Below, in pieces: positions 40,255-50,825 of a stretch of 64,000 bases of DNA. Where the stretch lies: assembly GCA_947165255.1 (NCBI GenBank), contig CAMUZR010000009.1:1-64000 (forward strand). Reading direction: 5' to 3'. The notes below the pieces were generated by a model. That model saw nothing but the letters and a program-made list of their open reading frames with translations. It was not told the DNA's origin and did not search any database. Numbering within the stretch: position 1 is the stretch's first letter; every line of letters starts with the position of its first letter. A program made the translations under genes and the position numbers. The stretch is from an uncultured Bacteroidales bacterium. Its GTDB lineage: Bacteria; Bacteroidota; Bacteroidia; Bacteroidales; P3.

Positions 40255-43200
40255 ATGAAAACCACGTATGATATTTTCAAAGAGAGCGTTAGAGATATAA
40301 CAAGCTACTATCTTTTGCTTGTGGAGGAAACGAAATCGCAACGGCTAGTAGGCAGCACTAACGAGTGGGTGCTGGACAATTTTTATATGATAAGCGAACA
40401 GGAGAAGGTATTGAAGGTGGACTTGCGAGGCAAAGGGTTTCGCCAGATTGACCCCAGCCGGCTGCAGACTATTGAGAACCTGCTACTGTCGTCTTTCCGG
40501 AAGAGTCACTTCCAGATTGACAAGGGGCTTTTGTTCCGCTATCTTTCGCAAATACAGGCCAAGCAGCACGACTATCTTTCCTACCCCGAAGTGTGCGCGT
40601 TGCTACCGTTGGCCAAAACGCTGGTAATACACGAGTTGGCCACGCTGTGCAATCAGTTGACGGAGCAGGGAGCCTTCCACTACAGCCCAACCGACAAGTC
40701 GTCGGCCGATATGGACAAACTGAACGAGGCAGCCAAGGACAACCTGCTGATGATGAACCTTTTCGTTTCGCTGAAGAAGCTAACCAAGCTTTCCATGTCC
40801 GAAATACTGGACCAGGTGAGCTACTCTGAACGAATGCTGAAAAGCGAAAAAGTCGGCATGTACGACCAGATGTACGATAAGACCAAGGACGACTACCGGG
40901 CACAGATTGTGCGCTTGACCAAAAAGCGCCATATTGCCGAATACGACTTGGTGAAAGAACTGGTAGAACGAGCCGACCGCGAAGAGAAGCATGTCGGTTG
41001 GCAGCTCTTTCCGCCCAAACGTTGGAACCTGCGCGCTTATATATACATTGGGGTGATTGCGTTGGCCACGGTTTTGCTCGCAGCCCAGCTATCCTTTTGG
41101 GCCACAGGCGGCAACTGGTGGCTGACACTCATTTGCGGTGTGCTGGCGCTGGTGCCGATGAGTCAGATTGTGATAGACCTTTTCAACCAGTGCCTCTACC
41201 ACCTGCATAAGCCTGTAAGCACCTTTAAGATAAAGTTTAAGGACGGCCTGATACCCGAGGAATATGCCACAATGGTCATCATGCCCACCATCCTAAAGAA
41301 TAAAGAAAAGACTGTGCAACTGCTGGAGCAGTTAGAGGTTTATTACCTTTCGAATATCAACCGCGCTTCAGAAGGACAGCGACTGGAACGCAGGCAGCAG
41401 AATCTTTTCTACACCCTGATAGGTGACGCCGCGGCGGGCGACAAGGCCGACATGCCGTGGGACGACGAGGTGGCCGAAGCAGGTCTGGCCAAGGTGCGTG
41501 AACTCAACGCCAAATACGGCGCTCCTATTTTCAACTTCGTCTACCGCCGCCGTGCCTACAGCGAGGGCGAAGGCTGCTGGCTGGGCTTTGAGCGCAAGCG
41601 CGGCGCAATCCTGCACTTTAACGACCTAGTGCTCGGCAACCACAGTGACGAAGAAAGAGAGCGGTTTTTCCGCTGCGAGACCATTTCTGAATGGAAAAAG
41701 CAGGCAGTGCCTAAAATCACTTTCATCATCACCCTCGACACCGATACCGAACTGGTGCTTTTCTCTGCACAGAAGCTCATCGGCTCCATGGCGCATCCCC
41801 TCAATCGCGCCCGTCTTTCTTCCGATGGTCGCCGTGTCGACGGCGGCTACGGCATCATGCAGCCACGCGTGAATGTCGACGTCGAAGTGACCAACAAGTC
41901 ACGTTATGCACAGCTCTTTGCGGGTCTCGGCGGACTGGACGTATACACCACGGCCAGTTTCGAACTCTACCAAGACATTTTCAACGAGGGCAGCTTCTGT
42001 GGCAAGGGCATTTACGACCTAAAGGTATTCCAGCAAGTGCTCAAGGGAACCTTCCCTCAGAACCTTATCCTTAGCCACGACCTTATCGAGGGCTGCCATA
42101 TCCGCTGCGGCCTTATCAACGACCTGGAGCTCTTCGACGACAACCCATCCAACTATCTCGACGATGCCAAGCGCCACCATCGCTGGACCCGTGGCGACTG
42201 GCAGATTATCGGCTGGCTGCGCAACACCGTGCGCAACGAACGAGGCATGGAGGTGAAAAACCAAGTGAACACCATTGGCCGCTGGAAGATTTTCGACAAT
42301 CTCCGTCGTAGTGTGCTCAGCCTTGCCTGCATGGTGGCCATTTTCTTCGGCTTTGCTCAAGCCATCGGCAATCCCCATTCGGTCAACCCCGCCTGGTTCC
42401 TACTCACAGTACTGGTAGTAGTGGCCTTCCCCATACTCTTTTTCCTCATCGGACAAATCACCCGTCTGCCTCGGTTCAATCAGCGCTACCGTTACTACAT
42501 GACTCTTCTCCACGGCATCGGAGTGGTCATCTACCGCTCTGTGGTCCAGTTCGCTCTCCTTCCCAAAGAAGCCTGGATGTACACCGATGCCATCATCCGT
42601 TCCTGCTACCGCATGGCCTTCAGCCATAAGAACCTCCTCAACTGGGTGCCCAGCGACGAAGCTGCCAAAAGCACCAAAGGCACCCTCCCCGACTATCTAG
42701 GCAAATTCTGGTTCAACTACGTCTGCGCTGCGGTGCTCGCGCTTCTAACGGCCGCCATCTGCATGCAGCATTTTTCCGTCATCCTCATCATTTTCGTGGC
42801 CCTCACCTGCATCGTATGGGTCGGAGCGCCAGTACTGCTTTATTTCCTCGGCCGCAAATTCCCTCAGGACAAGAAAGAACTCAAGCCCGAAGAAACTGCC
42901 AATGTGAAACAATGGGCCGCCGACACTTGGAACTACTTCAACACCCTCATCACACCCGAAAACAACTACCTCATCCCTGACAACTACCAACTCAACCGTC
43001 AGAACAAAGCCGACTACAAAACCTCCCCAACCAATATCGGCTTTTCCCTCACGGCCATTATCTCCGCTGCCGAGCTCGGATTCATTTCCCACGACGAAGC
43101 TCTGCGCCGTCTCTCCCACGTCATCGACTCCGTCTGCCGTCTTGAAAAATGGAACGGCCATCTCTTCAACTGGTACCGCATCTCCGACCTTGAAAAACTC

Positions 43201-46200
43201 CCCAACTACTTCATATCCACCTGCGACAGCGGCAACTTCGTAGCCTGCCTCTACGTCCTCAAAGGCTATCTCTGCCATAAACACCCCGTCGACGGTCAGC
43301 CCCTCATGGCCTCCGTTGAGCGCCTCATAGCCGCCACCGACTTCTCCAAACTCTACAATCCCGAACTCAACGTCTTCAGCATCGGCTTCGACTACGGAGC
43401 CCAATCCCTCCTCCCCTATCATTATAACAACTTCGCCTCAGAGGCGCGCCTTACCAGCTTCCTCACCATATCACAAGGCGATGCCCCCTACAAGCACTGG
43501 TTCTGCCTTGATAAAACCCTCGTGCAATACAAAGGCTTCAAAGGCGTTGCCTCCTGGTACGGAACCCTTTTCGAGTACTTCATGCCCCTCATCTTCATCC
43601 CCACCTACCGTCATACCCTCATGGACGAAACCTACAGTTTCGCCATCCGTGCCCAGCGCTCCTTCATCACCAACATAGAGAAAGGACCACGCGCCTCCGA
43701 CGCCACTACCAACCTGCCTTGGGGCATATCCGAAACCGCCTACAACGAACTCGACGATGCTCAGAACTATAAGTATCACGCATTTGGCGTCCCCTACCTC
43801 AAGTTCCAAAACACTACCCCCGACCGCATCGTCATCTCCCCCTACAGCTCCCTCATGGCCATCGGCATCAACGACCGTGCCGTCTACGACAACATGCTTC
43901 GTTTCAAAAGCCTCAACATGTACGACAACATGGGGTTTTTCGAATCCTTCGACGAGGAAGACCACGTTCCCGTCCGTGTACACTACGCCCACCATCAGGG
44001 CATGATTCTGGCCAGCCTCACCAACTACCTGGCCGACCACTGCATCCAGCGCTATTTCATGAACGAACCCGTCATGAAGTCCATGGAAACCCTTCTGAAA
44101 GAAAAAGTGCAGATAAGACCCTACATTGACCTCAAAGTCACCCAGTTCAAACGCTACCAATACACCAAGGTACAGTCCGAGAGCGATGCCCGCGACTTCG
44201 ACGGCATCGCCCCCGTGCCCGAAATCGGCGTACTCAGTAACGGCGAGTATACCGTCCTCCTCAACGACCGTGGTGTCGGCTTCTCACGCTTCCGCGACAT
44301 CTTCATCAACCGCTACCGCAAAATCAGTGCTGACCACTACGGCCAATTCCTCTACGTCCGCGACCTCAGCAACGACAAACTCTGGAGCAACACCTACGCC
44401 CCCCTCGACGTAATGCCCGCCATGTACCGCGTCACCTTCGCATCCGACAAAATACAGTTCGTCCGCATCGACGAAGGCATCGAAACCAAAACCGAAATCA
44501 CCGTCATCAAAGACCGTTTTGCCGAAATTCGCCGCATCACCTTCTCCAACAACAACGAACACGCCACCGACCTCGAACTCACCAGCTACATGGAAGTCAT
44601 CCTCTCGCCCCACCAAAACGACGAGAACCACCGTGTCTTCAACAGCATGGGCATCCTCAGCGAATACGATCCCGAACAGCAGGCCCTCTTCTGCCGTCGA
44701 AAGGTCCAGGACAATGTCGACAGCCAATTCTACGCCATGCACAGACTCTTCGTCCTCGACGACACCGACGACCAACCCTCGCCCCTGCCCGAATACGAAA
44801 CCTCGCGCCTTCGTTTCCTCGGCCGCGGCGGTAGCCTCATCCATGCCGATGTCATCGACGGCCACCGCACTCTCTCCGGCACCGTCGGCACCACCCTCGA
44901 CCCCATCATGAGCATGCGTCGCCGCATCCACATTCCCGCCGGCAAGCAAGTATCCGTCGTCATGCTCACAGCCTTTGCCAAGGCCCGCGAACAGCTCGTC
45001 CAAATAGCTGAGCTCTACCACGACTCCATCGACATCGACCATGCCTTCGAAACCTCCTCCGTCTTCAACAACATGCGCACCGCCATGTCCACCCTCAAAG
45101 GCTCGCAGATGAACCTCTACAACAGCATCTCCAAGTACATGCTGCAAACCGCCAACCTCGGCAACGACCGTCAGCAGTACCTTGCCCACAACAAACTGGC
45201 CCAAAACGCCCTCTGGCGCTTCGACATCTCTGGCGACCTCGACATCATTCTTCTCGAAATCGACGACATCAAGCGCTCCGGATTTGCCAAGGAAATGCTC
45301 CGGGCCTACGAATACTGGAAAGTCCACGGCCTCGCCCTCGACATTGTGTTCATCAACGACGAGCAAGGCGAAAACCGCGAAGGCCTCACCCATTTCATAC
45401 GCAACATTGCCAACACCGAGCACCTCTGGGCCACCCATCAAAACGGCGGCCGCGTATACATTATCAATGGCAACGAAATCACCGACGACGAGCGCACCCT
45501 CTTCCGCACCGTTGCCAGCCTTGCCTTCAACACCCACGACGGCATCAAAATATACGAACAACTTGACAAAGCCGAGCGTCTCAACCAGCACTATCAGGAC
45601 ATGGTCGAATACCCCGTCCTCAAGCCCAGCGCCAAATTCCACGTCTGGTCCTCACTCGAATTCTACAACCAATACGGCGGCTACGACAACCAAGGCCGCG
45701 ACTACGTAGTCACCAACACCAACACTCCCATGCCGTGGATCAACGTCATGGCCAACCCACGTTTCGGCTGCATCGTAAGTGCATCCATGTCGGGTTTCAC
45801 CTACGCCTTCAACGCTCAGCAGTTCAAACTCACCGGCTGGAGCAACGACATCGTCCGCGACAACTCCTCCGAAATGCTCCTCATCAACAAGCAGCAGTTC
45901 GTCCCCGCCACCGCCCGCCACGGACAGGGCTTCTCCTCCTTCGACGCCAAATACGACGACTTCAACGCCATGGTGCGCGTCTTCGTATCCACCGACCGAC
46001 TCGAAAAATACTACCAAATGTCCGTCCAAAACAAGACCGACCACCCTCTCGACCTCCAGCTCGATATGCTATACAAACTCGTCCTCGGCACCACCGAAGA
46101 GCAAACCGCACGCTATCTTTACACCCAGTGGCTCCCCGAGAGCAACAGCCTCATCGTGCGCAACACCTACAGCCAAATCTACCACAACATTCGCCTCCAA

Positions 46201-47919
46201 CTCACCTCCACCCTTCCCATCACCGACGTCGACATCGACTTCCCCAACCGCAAGCGCATCGGCTTCAACCTCTCTCTCGACCCCGGCCAGTCCAAAGAAT
46301 TCGCCTTTGTCCTCGCCGTCCTCGAACAACCCACCGACCAGCCTCGCCAAATCACCCTCTCCGACATCCACGAAGAGTACGACAAAACCATCCGATTCTG
46401 GGACGAGAAACTCACCAGCATCCAAGTCAAAACCCCCGACAAGTCCTTCAACTACATGCTCAACCGCTGGTACCTCTACCAAGTCTACTCCTCACGTCTC
46501 TTCGCCCGTGCCGGCTTCTATCAGGTAGGCGGTGCCACCGGCTTCCGCGACCAGCTCCAAGACATCATGTCCGTCCTCTACAGCGACCCCGCCTACGCCC
46601 GCCGTCAGATACTCGAACATGCCGCCCACCAGTTCACCGAGGGCGACGTCCTCCACTGGTGGCACGAAACCATGCACCTTGGTGCCCGCACCACCTTCAG
46701 CGACGACTACCTCTGGCTCGTCTACGTCACCTACCAGTATGTCCACGTCACCGGCGACACCTCCATCCTTAGCGAACAAGTATGCTTCTGCCAGGCCGAC
46801 CACCTCGCCAATGGCGAAGCCGAACGCTGCGTCACCTACAGTGTCCCACAATACAAAGTAGCCACCTCTATCGACAAGCACGACTTCAACTTCGAATACG
46901 CCACCCTCTACGAACACCTCCGCCGCTCCACCAGCCGTGCCATGAACCGCATCGGTGCCCACGGCCTGCCACTCATGGGCTGTGGCGACTGGAACGACGG
47001 CATGTCGCGTGTCGGAGTCCAAGGCAAAGGCGAAAGCGTCTGGGTGGCCTTCTTCCTCTGCGACATCCTACCCAAGATGGAACACCTCACCCAGCTCGTC
47101 CAGGGCGCCGACCTTTCCTACGTCACCGACCTCACCGCCTTCCGCGCCCGACTGGTCAAAGCCCTGCAGGAAAACGCCTGGGACGGCGCCTGGTTCCTCC
47201 GTGCCTACTTCGACAACGGCCAGCCCATGGGCTCGCGCAACAACACCGAGTGCCAAATCGACCTCATTTCCCAGGCCTGGAGCATCCTCACCGACGTCGC
47301 CACCCCGCAGCAGAAAGAATCCATCTTCCGCGAGACCGACGCCCGCCTTGTCAACCGCGAACACGAAATCATCGAACTCCTCACACCTCCCTTCCAGCAC
47401 TCCACCAACAATCCCGGCTACATCATGAACTATCCCGAAGGCGTCCGCGAAAACGGCGGTCAGTACACCCACGGCGCCATGTGGTACATCATGGCGCAAA
47501 TCAAAGAAGGCCGCACCGACATGGCCTACTTCCTCTACTCACTCATCAACCCCATCCATCGCACCACCACCCTCGCCGACGTGCTCAAATACAAAGTCGA
47601 GCCCTACTGCATAGCCGCCGACATCTACAGCAACCAGCAGCACCCCGGCCGCGGCGGCTGGACCTGGTACACCGGCTCCGCCTCCTGGGCCTACAAGACC
47701 GGCATCGAATACATCCTCGGCCTACAGAAACAGGGCGACCAACTCACCCTCAACCCCTGCATCCCCTCCGACTGGGATTCCTTCTCCATCAGCTACCGCT
47801 ACGGCAGCGCCACCTACAACATCACCTACCGCCGTCCCGCCTCCGGCCATCCCGATGCACCCTCCGTCATCCATCTCGTCGACGACGGCCAGCAGCACCA
47901 AATCACCCTCAACAGCTAA
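40255..47919 (+). CDS. Cyclic beta-1,2-glucan synthase-like protein (GT84 + GH94)
   Basis: 2554 aa; TM pairs; DTDTELVLFSAQKLIGSMAHPLNRA, LSHDLIEGCHIRCG, RHHRWTRGDWQI; C-terminal GH94 phosphorylase-like GCGDWNDGMSRVG and GRGGWTWYTGSASWAYK. Confidence 0.9.
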   Translation: MKTTYDIFKESVRDITSYYLLLVEETKSQRLVGSTNEWVLDNFYMISEQEKVLKVDLRGKGFRQIDPSRLQTIENLLLSSFRKSHFQIDKGLLFRYLSQIQAKQHDYLSYPEVCALLPLAKTLVIHELATLCNQLTEQGAFHYSPTDKSSADMDKLNEAAKDNLLMMNLFVSLKKLTKLSMSEILDQVSYSERMLKSEKVGMYDQMYDKTKDDYRAQIVRLTKKRHIAEYDLVKELVERADREEKHVGWQLFPPKRWNLRAYIYIGVIALATVLLAAQLSFWATGGNWWLTLICGVLALVPMSQIVIDLFNQCLYHLHKPVSTFKIKFKDGLIPEEYATMVIMPTILKNKEKTVQLLEQLEVYYLSNINRASEGQRLERRQQNLFYTLIGDAAAGDKADMPWDDEVAEAGLAKVRELNAKYGAPIFNFVYRRRAYSEGEGCWLGFERKRGAILHFNDLVLGNHSDEERERFFRCETISEWKKQAVPKITFIITLDTDTELVLFSAQKLIGSMAHPLNRARLSSDGRRVDGGYGIMQPRVNVDVEVTNKSRYAQLFAGLGGLDVYTTASFELYQDIFNEGSFCGKGIYDLKVFQQVLKGTFPQNLILSHDLIEGCHIRCGLINDLELFDDNPSNYLDDAKRHHRWTRGDWQIIGWLRNTVRNERGMEVKNQVNTIGRWKIFDNLRRSVLSLACMVAIFFGFAQAIGNPHSVNPAWFLLTVLVVVAFPILFFLIGQITRLPRFNQRYRYYMTLLHGIGVVIYRSVVQFALLPKEAWMYTDAIIRSCYRMAFSHKNLLNWVPSDEAAKSTKGTLPDYLGKFWFNYVCAAVLALLTAAICMQHFSVILIIFVALTCIVWVGAPVLLYFLGRKFPQDKKELKPEETANVKQWAADTWNYFNTLITPENNYLIPDNYQLNRQNKADYKTSPTNIGFSLTAIISAAELGFISHDEALRRLSHVIDSVCRLEKWNGHLFNWYRISDLEKLPNYFISTCDSGNFVACLYVLKGYLCHKHPVDGQPLMASVERLIAATDFSKLYNPELNVFSIGFDYGAQSLLPYHYNNFASEARLTSFLTISQGDAPYKHWFCLDKTLVQYKGFKGVASWYGTLFEYFMPLIFIPTYRHTLMDETYSFAIRAQRSFITNIEKGPRASDATTNLPWGISETAYNELDDAQNYKYHAFGVPYLKFQNTTPDRIVISPYSSLMAIGINDRAVYDNMLRFKSLNMYDNMGFFESFDEEDHVPVRVHYAHHQGMILASLTNYLADHCIQRYFMNEPVMKSMETLLKEKVQIRPYIDLKVTQFKRYQYTKVQSESDARDFDGIAPVPEIGVLSNGEYTVLLNDRGVGFSRFRDIFINRYRKISADHYGQFLYVRDLSNDKLWSNTYAPLDVMPAMYRVTFASDKIQFVRIDEGIETKTEITVIKDRFAEIRRITFSNNNEHATDLELTSYMEVILSPHQNDENHRVFNSMGILSEYDPEQQALFCRRKVQDNVDSQFYAMHRLFVLDDTDDQPSPLPEYETSRLRFLGRGGSLIHADVIDGHRTLSGTVGTTLDPIMSMRRRIHIPAGKQVSVVMLTAFAKAREQLVQIAELYHDSIDIDHAFETSSVFNNMRTAMSTLKGSQMNLYNSISKYMLQTANLGNDRQQYLAHNKLAQNALWRFDISGDLDIILLEIDDIKRSGFAKEMLRAYEYWKVHGLALDIVFINDEQGENREGLTHFIRNIANTEHLWATHQNGGRVYIINGNEITDDERTLFRTVASLAFNTHDGIKIYEQLDKAERLNQHYQDMVEYPVLKPSAKFHVWSSLEFYNQYGGYDNQGRDYVVTNTNTPMPWINVMANPRFGCIVSASMSGFTYAFNAQQFKLTGWSNDIVRDNSSEMLLINKQQFVPATARHGQGFSSFDAKYDDFNAMVRVFVSTDRLEKYYQMSVQNKTDHPLDLQLDMLYKLVLGTTEEQTARYLYTQWLPESNSLIVRNTYSQIYHNIRLQLTSTLPITDVDIDFPNRKRIGFNLSLDPGQSKEFAFVLAVLEQPTDQPRQITLSDIHEEYDKTIRFWDEKLTSIQVKTPDKSFNYMLNRWYLYQVYSSRLFARAGFYQVGGATGFRDQLQDIMSVLYSDPAYARRQILEHAAHQFTEGDVLHWWHETMHLGARTTFSDDYLWLVYVTYQYVHVTGDTSILSEQVCFCQADHLANGEAERCVTYSVPQYKVATSIDKHDFNFEYATLYEHLRRSTSRAMNRIGAHGLPLMGCGDWNDGMSRVGVQGKGESVWVAFFLCDILPKMEHLTQLVQGADLSYVTDLTAFRARLVKALQENAWDGAWFLRAYFDNGQPMGSRNNTECQIDLISQAWSILTDVATPQQKESIFRETDARLVNREHEIIELLTPPFQHSTNNPGYIMNYPEGVRENGGQYTHGAMWYIMAQIKEGRTDMAYFLYSLINPIHRTTTLADVLKYKVEPYCIAADIYSNQQHPGRGGWTWYTGSASWAYKTGIEYILGLQKQGDQLTLNPCIPSDWDSFSISYRYGSATYNITYRRPASGHPDAPSVIHLVDDGQQHQITLNS

Positions 47920-47935
47920 CAAAACTAAATTCCCC

Positions 47936-47995
47936 AGTTCTGAACACTGAGTTCCAAGTGGTCACCACACCACTTCGAATTCAGCGTTCAGAACT
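47936..47995. repeat. 60-bp imperfect palindrome (family member A)
   Basis: AGTTCTGAAC...GTTCAGAACT outer arms plus internal AAGTGGT/ACCACTT. Confidence 0.75.
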
Positions 47996-48016
47996 CCTTT
48001 TTAACTCATCATCAAC

Positions 48017-50497
48017 ATGCACCCCATCCAAGGCACTTCCACCCACATCCGGGCACTCCTCATCCTCCTGCTCGCCCTCCTTTCCTTAACCGCCATGGCC
48101 CAACAGCCTCCCGAAGCCGCCTACCCCTATCGGCGCGACATCGAGAAATACAAATTCGAGCGCACCGAGCAGAAACTCTTCCGCCACCTCAGGCGCGACA
48201 GCAACAACCTCGAATGGCACTACAGCGCCTACCAGCTCTACTCCACTCCCGCCTATCCGCGCTACAACACCGACAGCGCCTACCACCACCTCGTCCTAGC
48301 CCGCCGCCTTTACGACCGCGCCGAACCCAAAACCATCGAACGCCTCGAACGTGACAGCTACAGCGGCGCCCTTTTCGACTTCAGTTTCCGGCGCCTTGCC
48401 TCCATGGCCCTCGCCGACGCCCACACCCACAACACCCCTGACGCCTACCGCCATTTCCTCCAAGTCTACCTTCTCGCACCCGACGACATACTGGACAGCG
48501 CCGTCCGTTTCCGCGACTCGGCCGAATACCGCATCGCCCTCATCGCCGACACCCGCCAATCACTCGACGATTTTATCACACAGCACCCCACCTCCCACCT
48601 CATCGCCCAGGCCGTCCACCGTCGCGACAGCATAGCCTTTGCCGAGGTCGACCGTACCCACACCGCCTCGGCCTACGCCCAGTTCTGCTCCGCCTATCCC
48701 AACTCACACCTCTACGGCCGTGCCACCGACAGCCTCTACCTTCTCGACTTCCGTAGTGTGCGCCGCCTCGACGCCGAGCGACACTACCGTTCCTACGCCG
48801 ACCGCTATCCGCTCAGCCCCTATACCGCCCAGGCCCTCTGGCTGGCCGACAGCATCCAGTACCTCCGTTTTGTCGACACCGCCGAGTGGTTCAGCCTTGT
48901 GCAGTATGCCGCCCTCCACCCTGCAGGTGCCTGGGGCGACACCGCCCTTCATGCCCTCGCCCGCTACGCCCTGCGCCACCGCGACGTCCAGGCCGCCTCC
49001 ATTGCCGCCGACCGACTGGCTCCCGGCACCGCCCTCCGCGCACAGATAGCCCTCCTCCTCCACCATGCCTACCTCCACACCTCCATACGCAACTACCACC
49101 GTTTCTACCGTCGCTTCCCCGACCTCATGACCCCCGATACCCGCCACCGCGACTCCCTCGCCTACCTCTGCAATCAAAGCTACGACTTCCGCCACGCCGA
49201 CAGCTGCATACGTGCCGTAGCCCCCTCCCACGACGCACTCATCATGCTCCAGCAACTCCTCAAAGACGACATCGACCACGGCCGCCTCCATGCAGCCAGC
49301 CTCACCGCCAAGCAATACGCGCAAGCCTTCGGCTACGACTACGACTACCTACAGCTCCTCGCCAACCTCTCCCCCGACTCCTCGCCCCTCAAAGGCCTAG
49401 CCTCCGAACTCGCCTCCAAAGCGCCGCAACCCCTCCCCGGCCACGTCAACACCCCTCGGGGCGACGAATATGCCCCCGTGCCCACCGCCGACGGACGCAC
49501 CCTATACTTTGCAGCCAAAAACCGTCCTGAAAACCTCGGTGGCGAAGACATTTTCGTCGCCCGCCGCACCAAGAACGGATGGGCCGAACCCCAGCTCGAA
49601 ATCGACCTCAGCCACACCTACGGCAACGAAGCCCCCCTCTCCGTCTCGGCCGACGGCCAAACCCTCCTCCTCTACCAAACCGGCCTCCTCTACCGTGCCG
49701 ACCGCACCGCCGAGGGCTGGAACATTACACCCCTCTCCCCCTCGCTGCCCGGCAGCCACCGTCTCGTCGACGCCTCACTTGCTGCGGGCGGACGGGTGCT
49801 CCTCCTCACCACCATGAGCCGCACACCCCGCGAGGTCGACTCCTCGCTCAACATCTACGTCTCGTTCCTCACCGACAGCGGCCAATGGACATCCCCCGTC
49901 GAACTAGGCCCAACGGTCAACACACCCTTCGACGAGCGCTCTCCCTACCTACACCCCGACATGCGCACACTCTATTTCTCCTCCGAGGGGCACGGCTCGC
50001 TGGGCCAGATGGACCTCTTCGTCACCACCCGCCTCGACGACACCTACACACGCTGGAGCACCCCCGTGGGCGTAGCCCCACCCATCAACACCTCCGGCGA
50101 CGACTGGGGGCACACCGTCACGCCCAACGGCAAACACTGCTACCTCTCGCGCCGCGGCGCCTCACAAGACATCTACACTCTCCCCGTCCCCTCCCATGCC
50201 CGGCCTGAACCCGTCGTAGCCGTTAGCGGCAGCGTCAAAGACCCCGCCGGCCGTCCCGTCGCCGTCCGCCTGCGCTGGCAGGACCCCGTCAGCGGCAACA
50301 CCCTCGGATGGAGCAGCACCCACCCCGTCCAAGGCACCTTCTACCACCTCCTACCGCTGGGCAGCCAATACACCCTCCTTATCGACGACCCCCGCTACCT
50401 GCCCGACGCCCACCCCGTCGACCTCACGCCCGCCGCACCCTCCACCCGGTCGCCCATCACCGTCAACCTCATCGCCGTCCCCTCAGACTCCCAATAA
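48017..50497 (+). CDS. Secreted PD40 (WD40-like beta-propeller) repeat protein, hypothetical
   Basis: Signal peptide LLALLSLTAMAQQ; DGRTLYFAAKNRPENLGGEDIFVAR, DMRTLYFSSEGHGSLGQMDLFVTTR, NGKHCYLSRRGASQDIY. Confidence 0.85.
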   Translation: MHPIQGTSTHIRALLILLLALLSLTAMAQQPPEAAYPYRRDIEKYKFERTEQKLFRHLRRDSNNLEWHYSAYQLYSTPAYPRYNTDSAYHHLVLARRLYDRAEPKTIERLERDSYSGALFDFSFRRLASMALADAHTHNTPDAYRHFLQVYLLAPDDILDSAVRFRDSAEYRIALIADTRQSLDDFITQHPTSHLIAQAVHRRDSIAFAEVDRTHTASAYAQFCSAYPNSHLYGRATDSLYLLDFRSVRRLDAERHYRSYADRYPLSPYTAQALWLADSIQYLRFVDTAEWFSLVQYAALHPAGAWGDTALHALARYALRHRDVQAASIAADRLAPGTALRAQIALLLHHAYLHTSIRNYHRFYRRFPDLMTPDTRHRDSLAYLCNQSYDFRHADSCIRAVAPSHDALIMLQQLLKDDIDHGRLHAASLTAKQYAQAFGYDYDYLQLLANLSPDSSPLKGLASELASKAPQPLPGHVNTPRGDEYAPVPTADGRTLYFAAKNRPENLGGEDIFVARRTKNGWAEPQLEIDLSHTYGNEAPLSVSADGQTLLLYQTGLLYRADRTAEGWNITPLSPSLPGSHRLVDASLAAGGRVLLLTTMSRTPREVDSSLNIYVSFLTDSGQWTSPVELGPTVNTPFDERSPYLHPDMRTLYFSSEGHGSLGQMDLFVTTRLDDTYTRWSTPVGVAPPINTSGDDWGHTVTPNGKHCYLSRRGASQDIYTLPVPSHARPEPVVAVSGSVKDPAGRPVAVRLRWQDPVSGNTLGWSSTHPVQGTFYHLLPLGSQYTLLIDDPRYLPDAHPVDLTPAAPSTRSPITVNLIAVPSDSQ

Positions 50498-50571
50498 TCC
50501 CTCTCCTACCCCCATCCCGTACTCTTCCGTTCGGCCGCCCTTCATCGTTAGTTCTTTATTTCTGCATAGAA

Positions 50572-50604
50572 GAACTATAGAACATCTATAGAATATGTAT
50601 AGAA
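50572..50604. repeat. 11-bp periodic TATAGAA tandem repeats
   Basis: ctatagaacat / ctatagaatat / gtatagaacaa. Confidence 0.65.
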
Positions 50605-50699
50605 CAACGAGCGAAGGAACAGCGACGGACGGCGGAGCGTTTCCCTTAAATCGCTTGATGCTTTTTTGCTGGTAAAACGGTTTGGATTGTCATATTTCC

Positions 50700-50743
50700 T
50701 CATGCCATACTGGACGGCTTGTCATGCCGTACCGGATCGCTTG
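50700..50743. repeat. Two 22-bp imperfect tandem repeats
   Basis: TCATGCCATACTGGACGGCTTG then TCATGCCGTACCGGATCGCTTG. Confidence 0.7.
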
Positions 50744-50798
50744 ACAGGGATGATGACAATGGATAATGCAGAGCCGTCTCAGGCTGTATAGCACAGTT

Positions 50799-50825
50799 GG
50801 GGCGGGAAAGTGTTTTTCCCGCCCC
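50799..50825. terminator. Strong GC-rich hairpin, candidate terminator or 3' UTR hairpin
   Basis: GGGGCGGGAAA-gtgtt-TTTCCCGCCCC; no immediate T-run. Confidence 0.5.
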
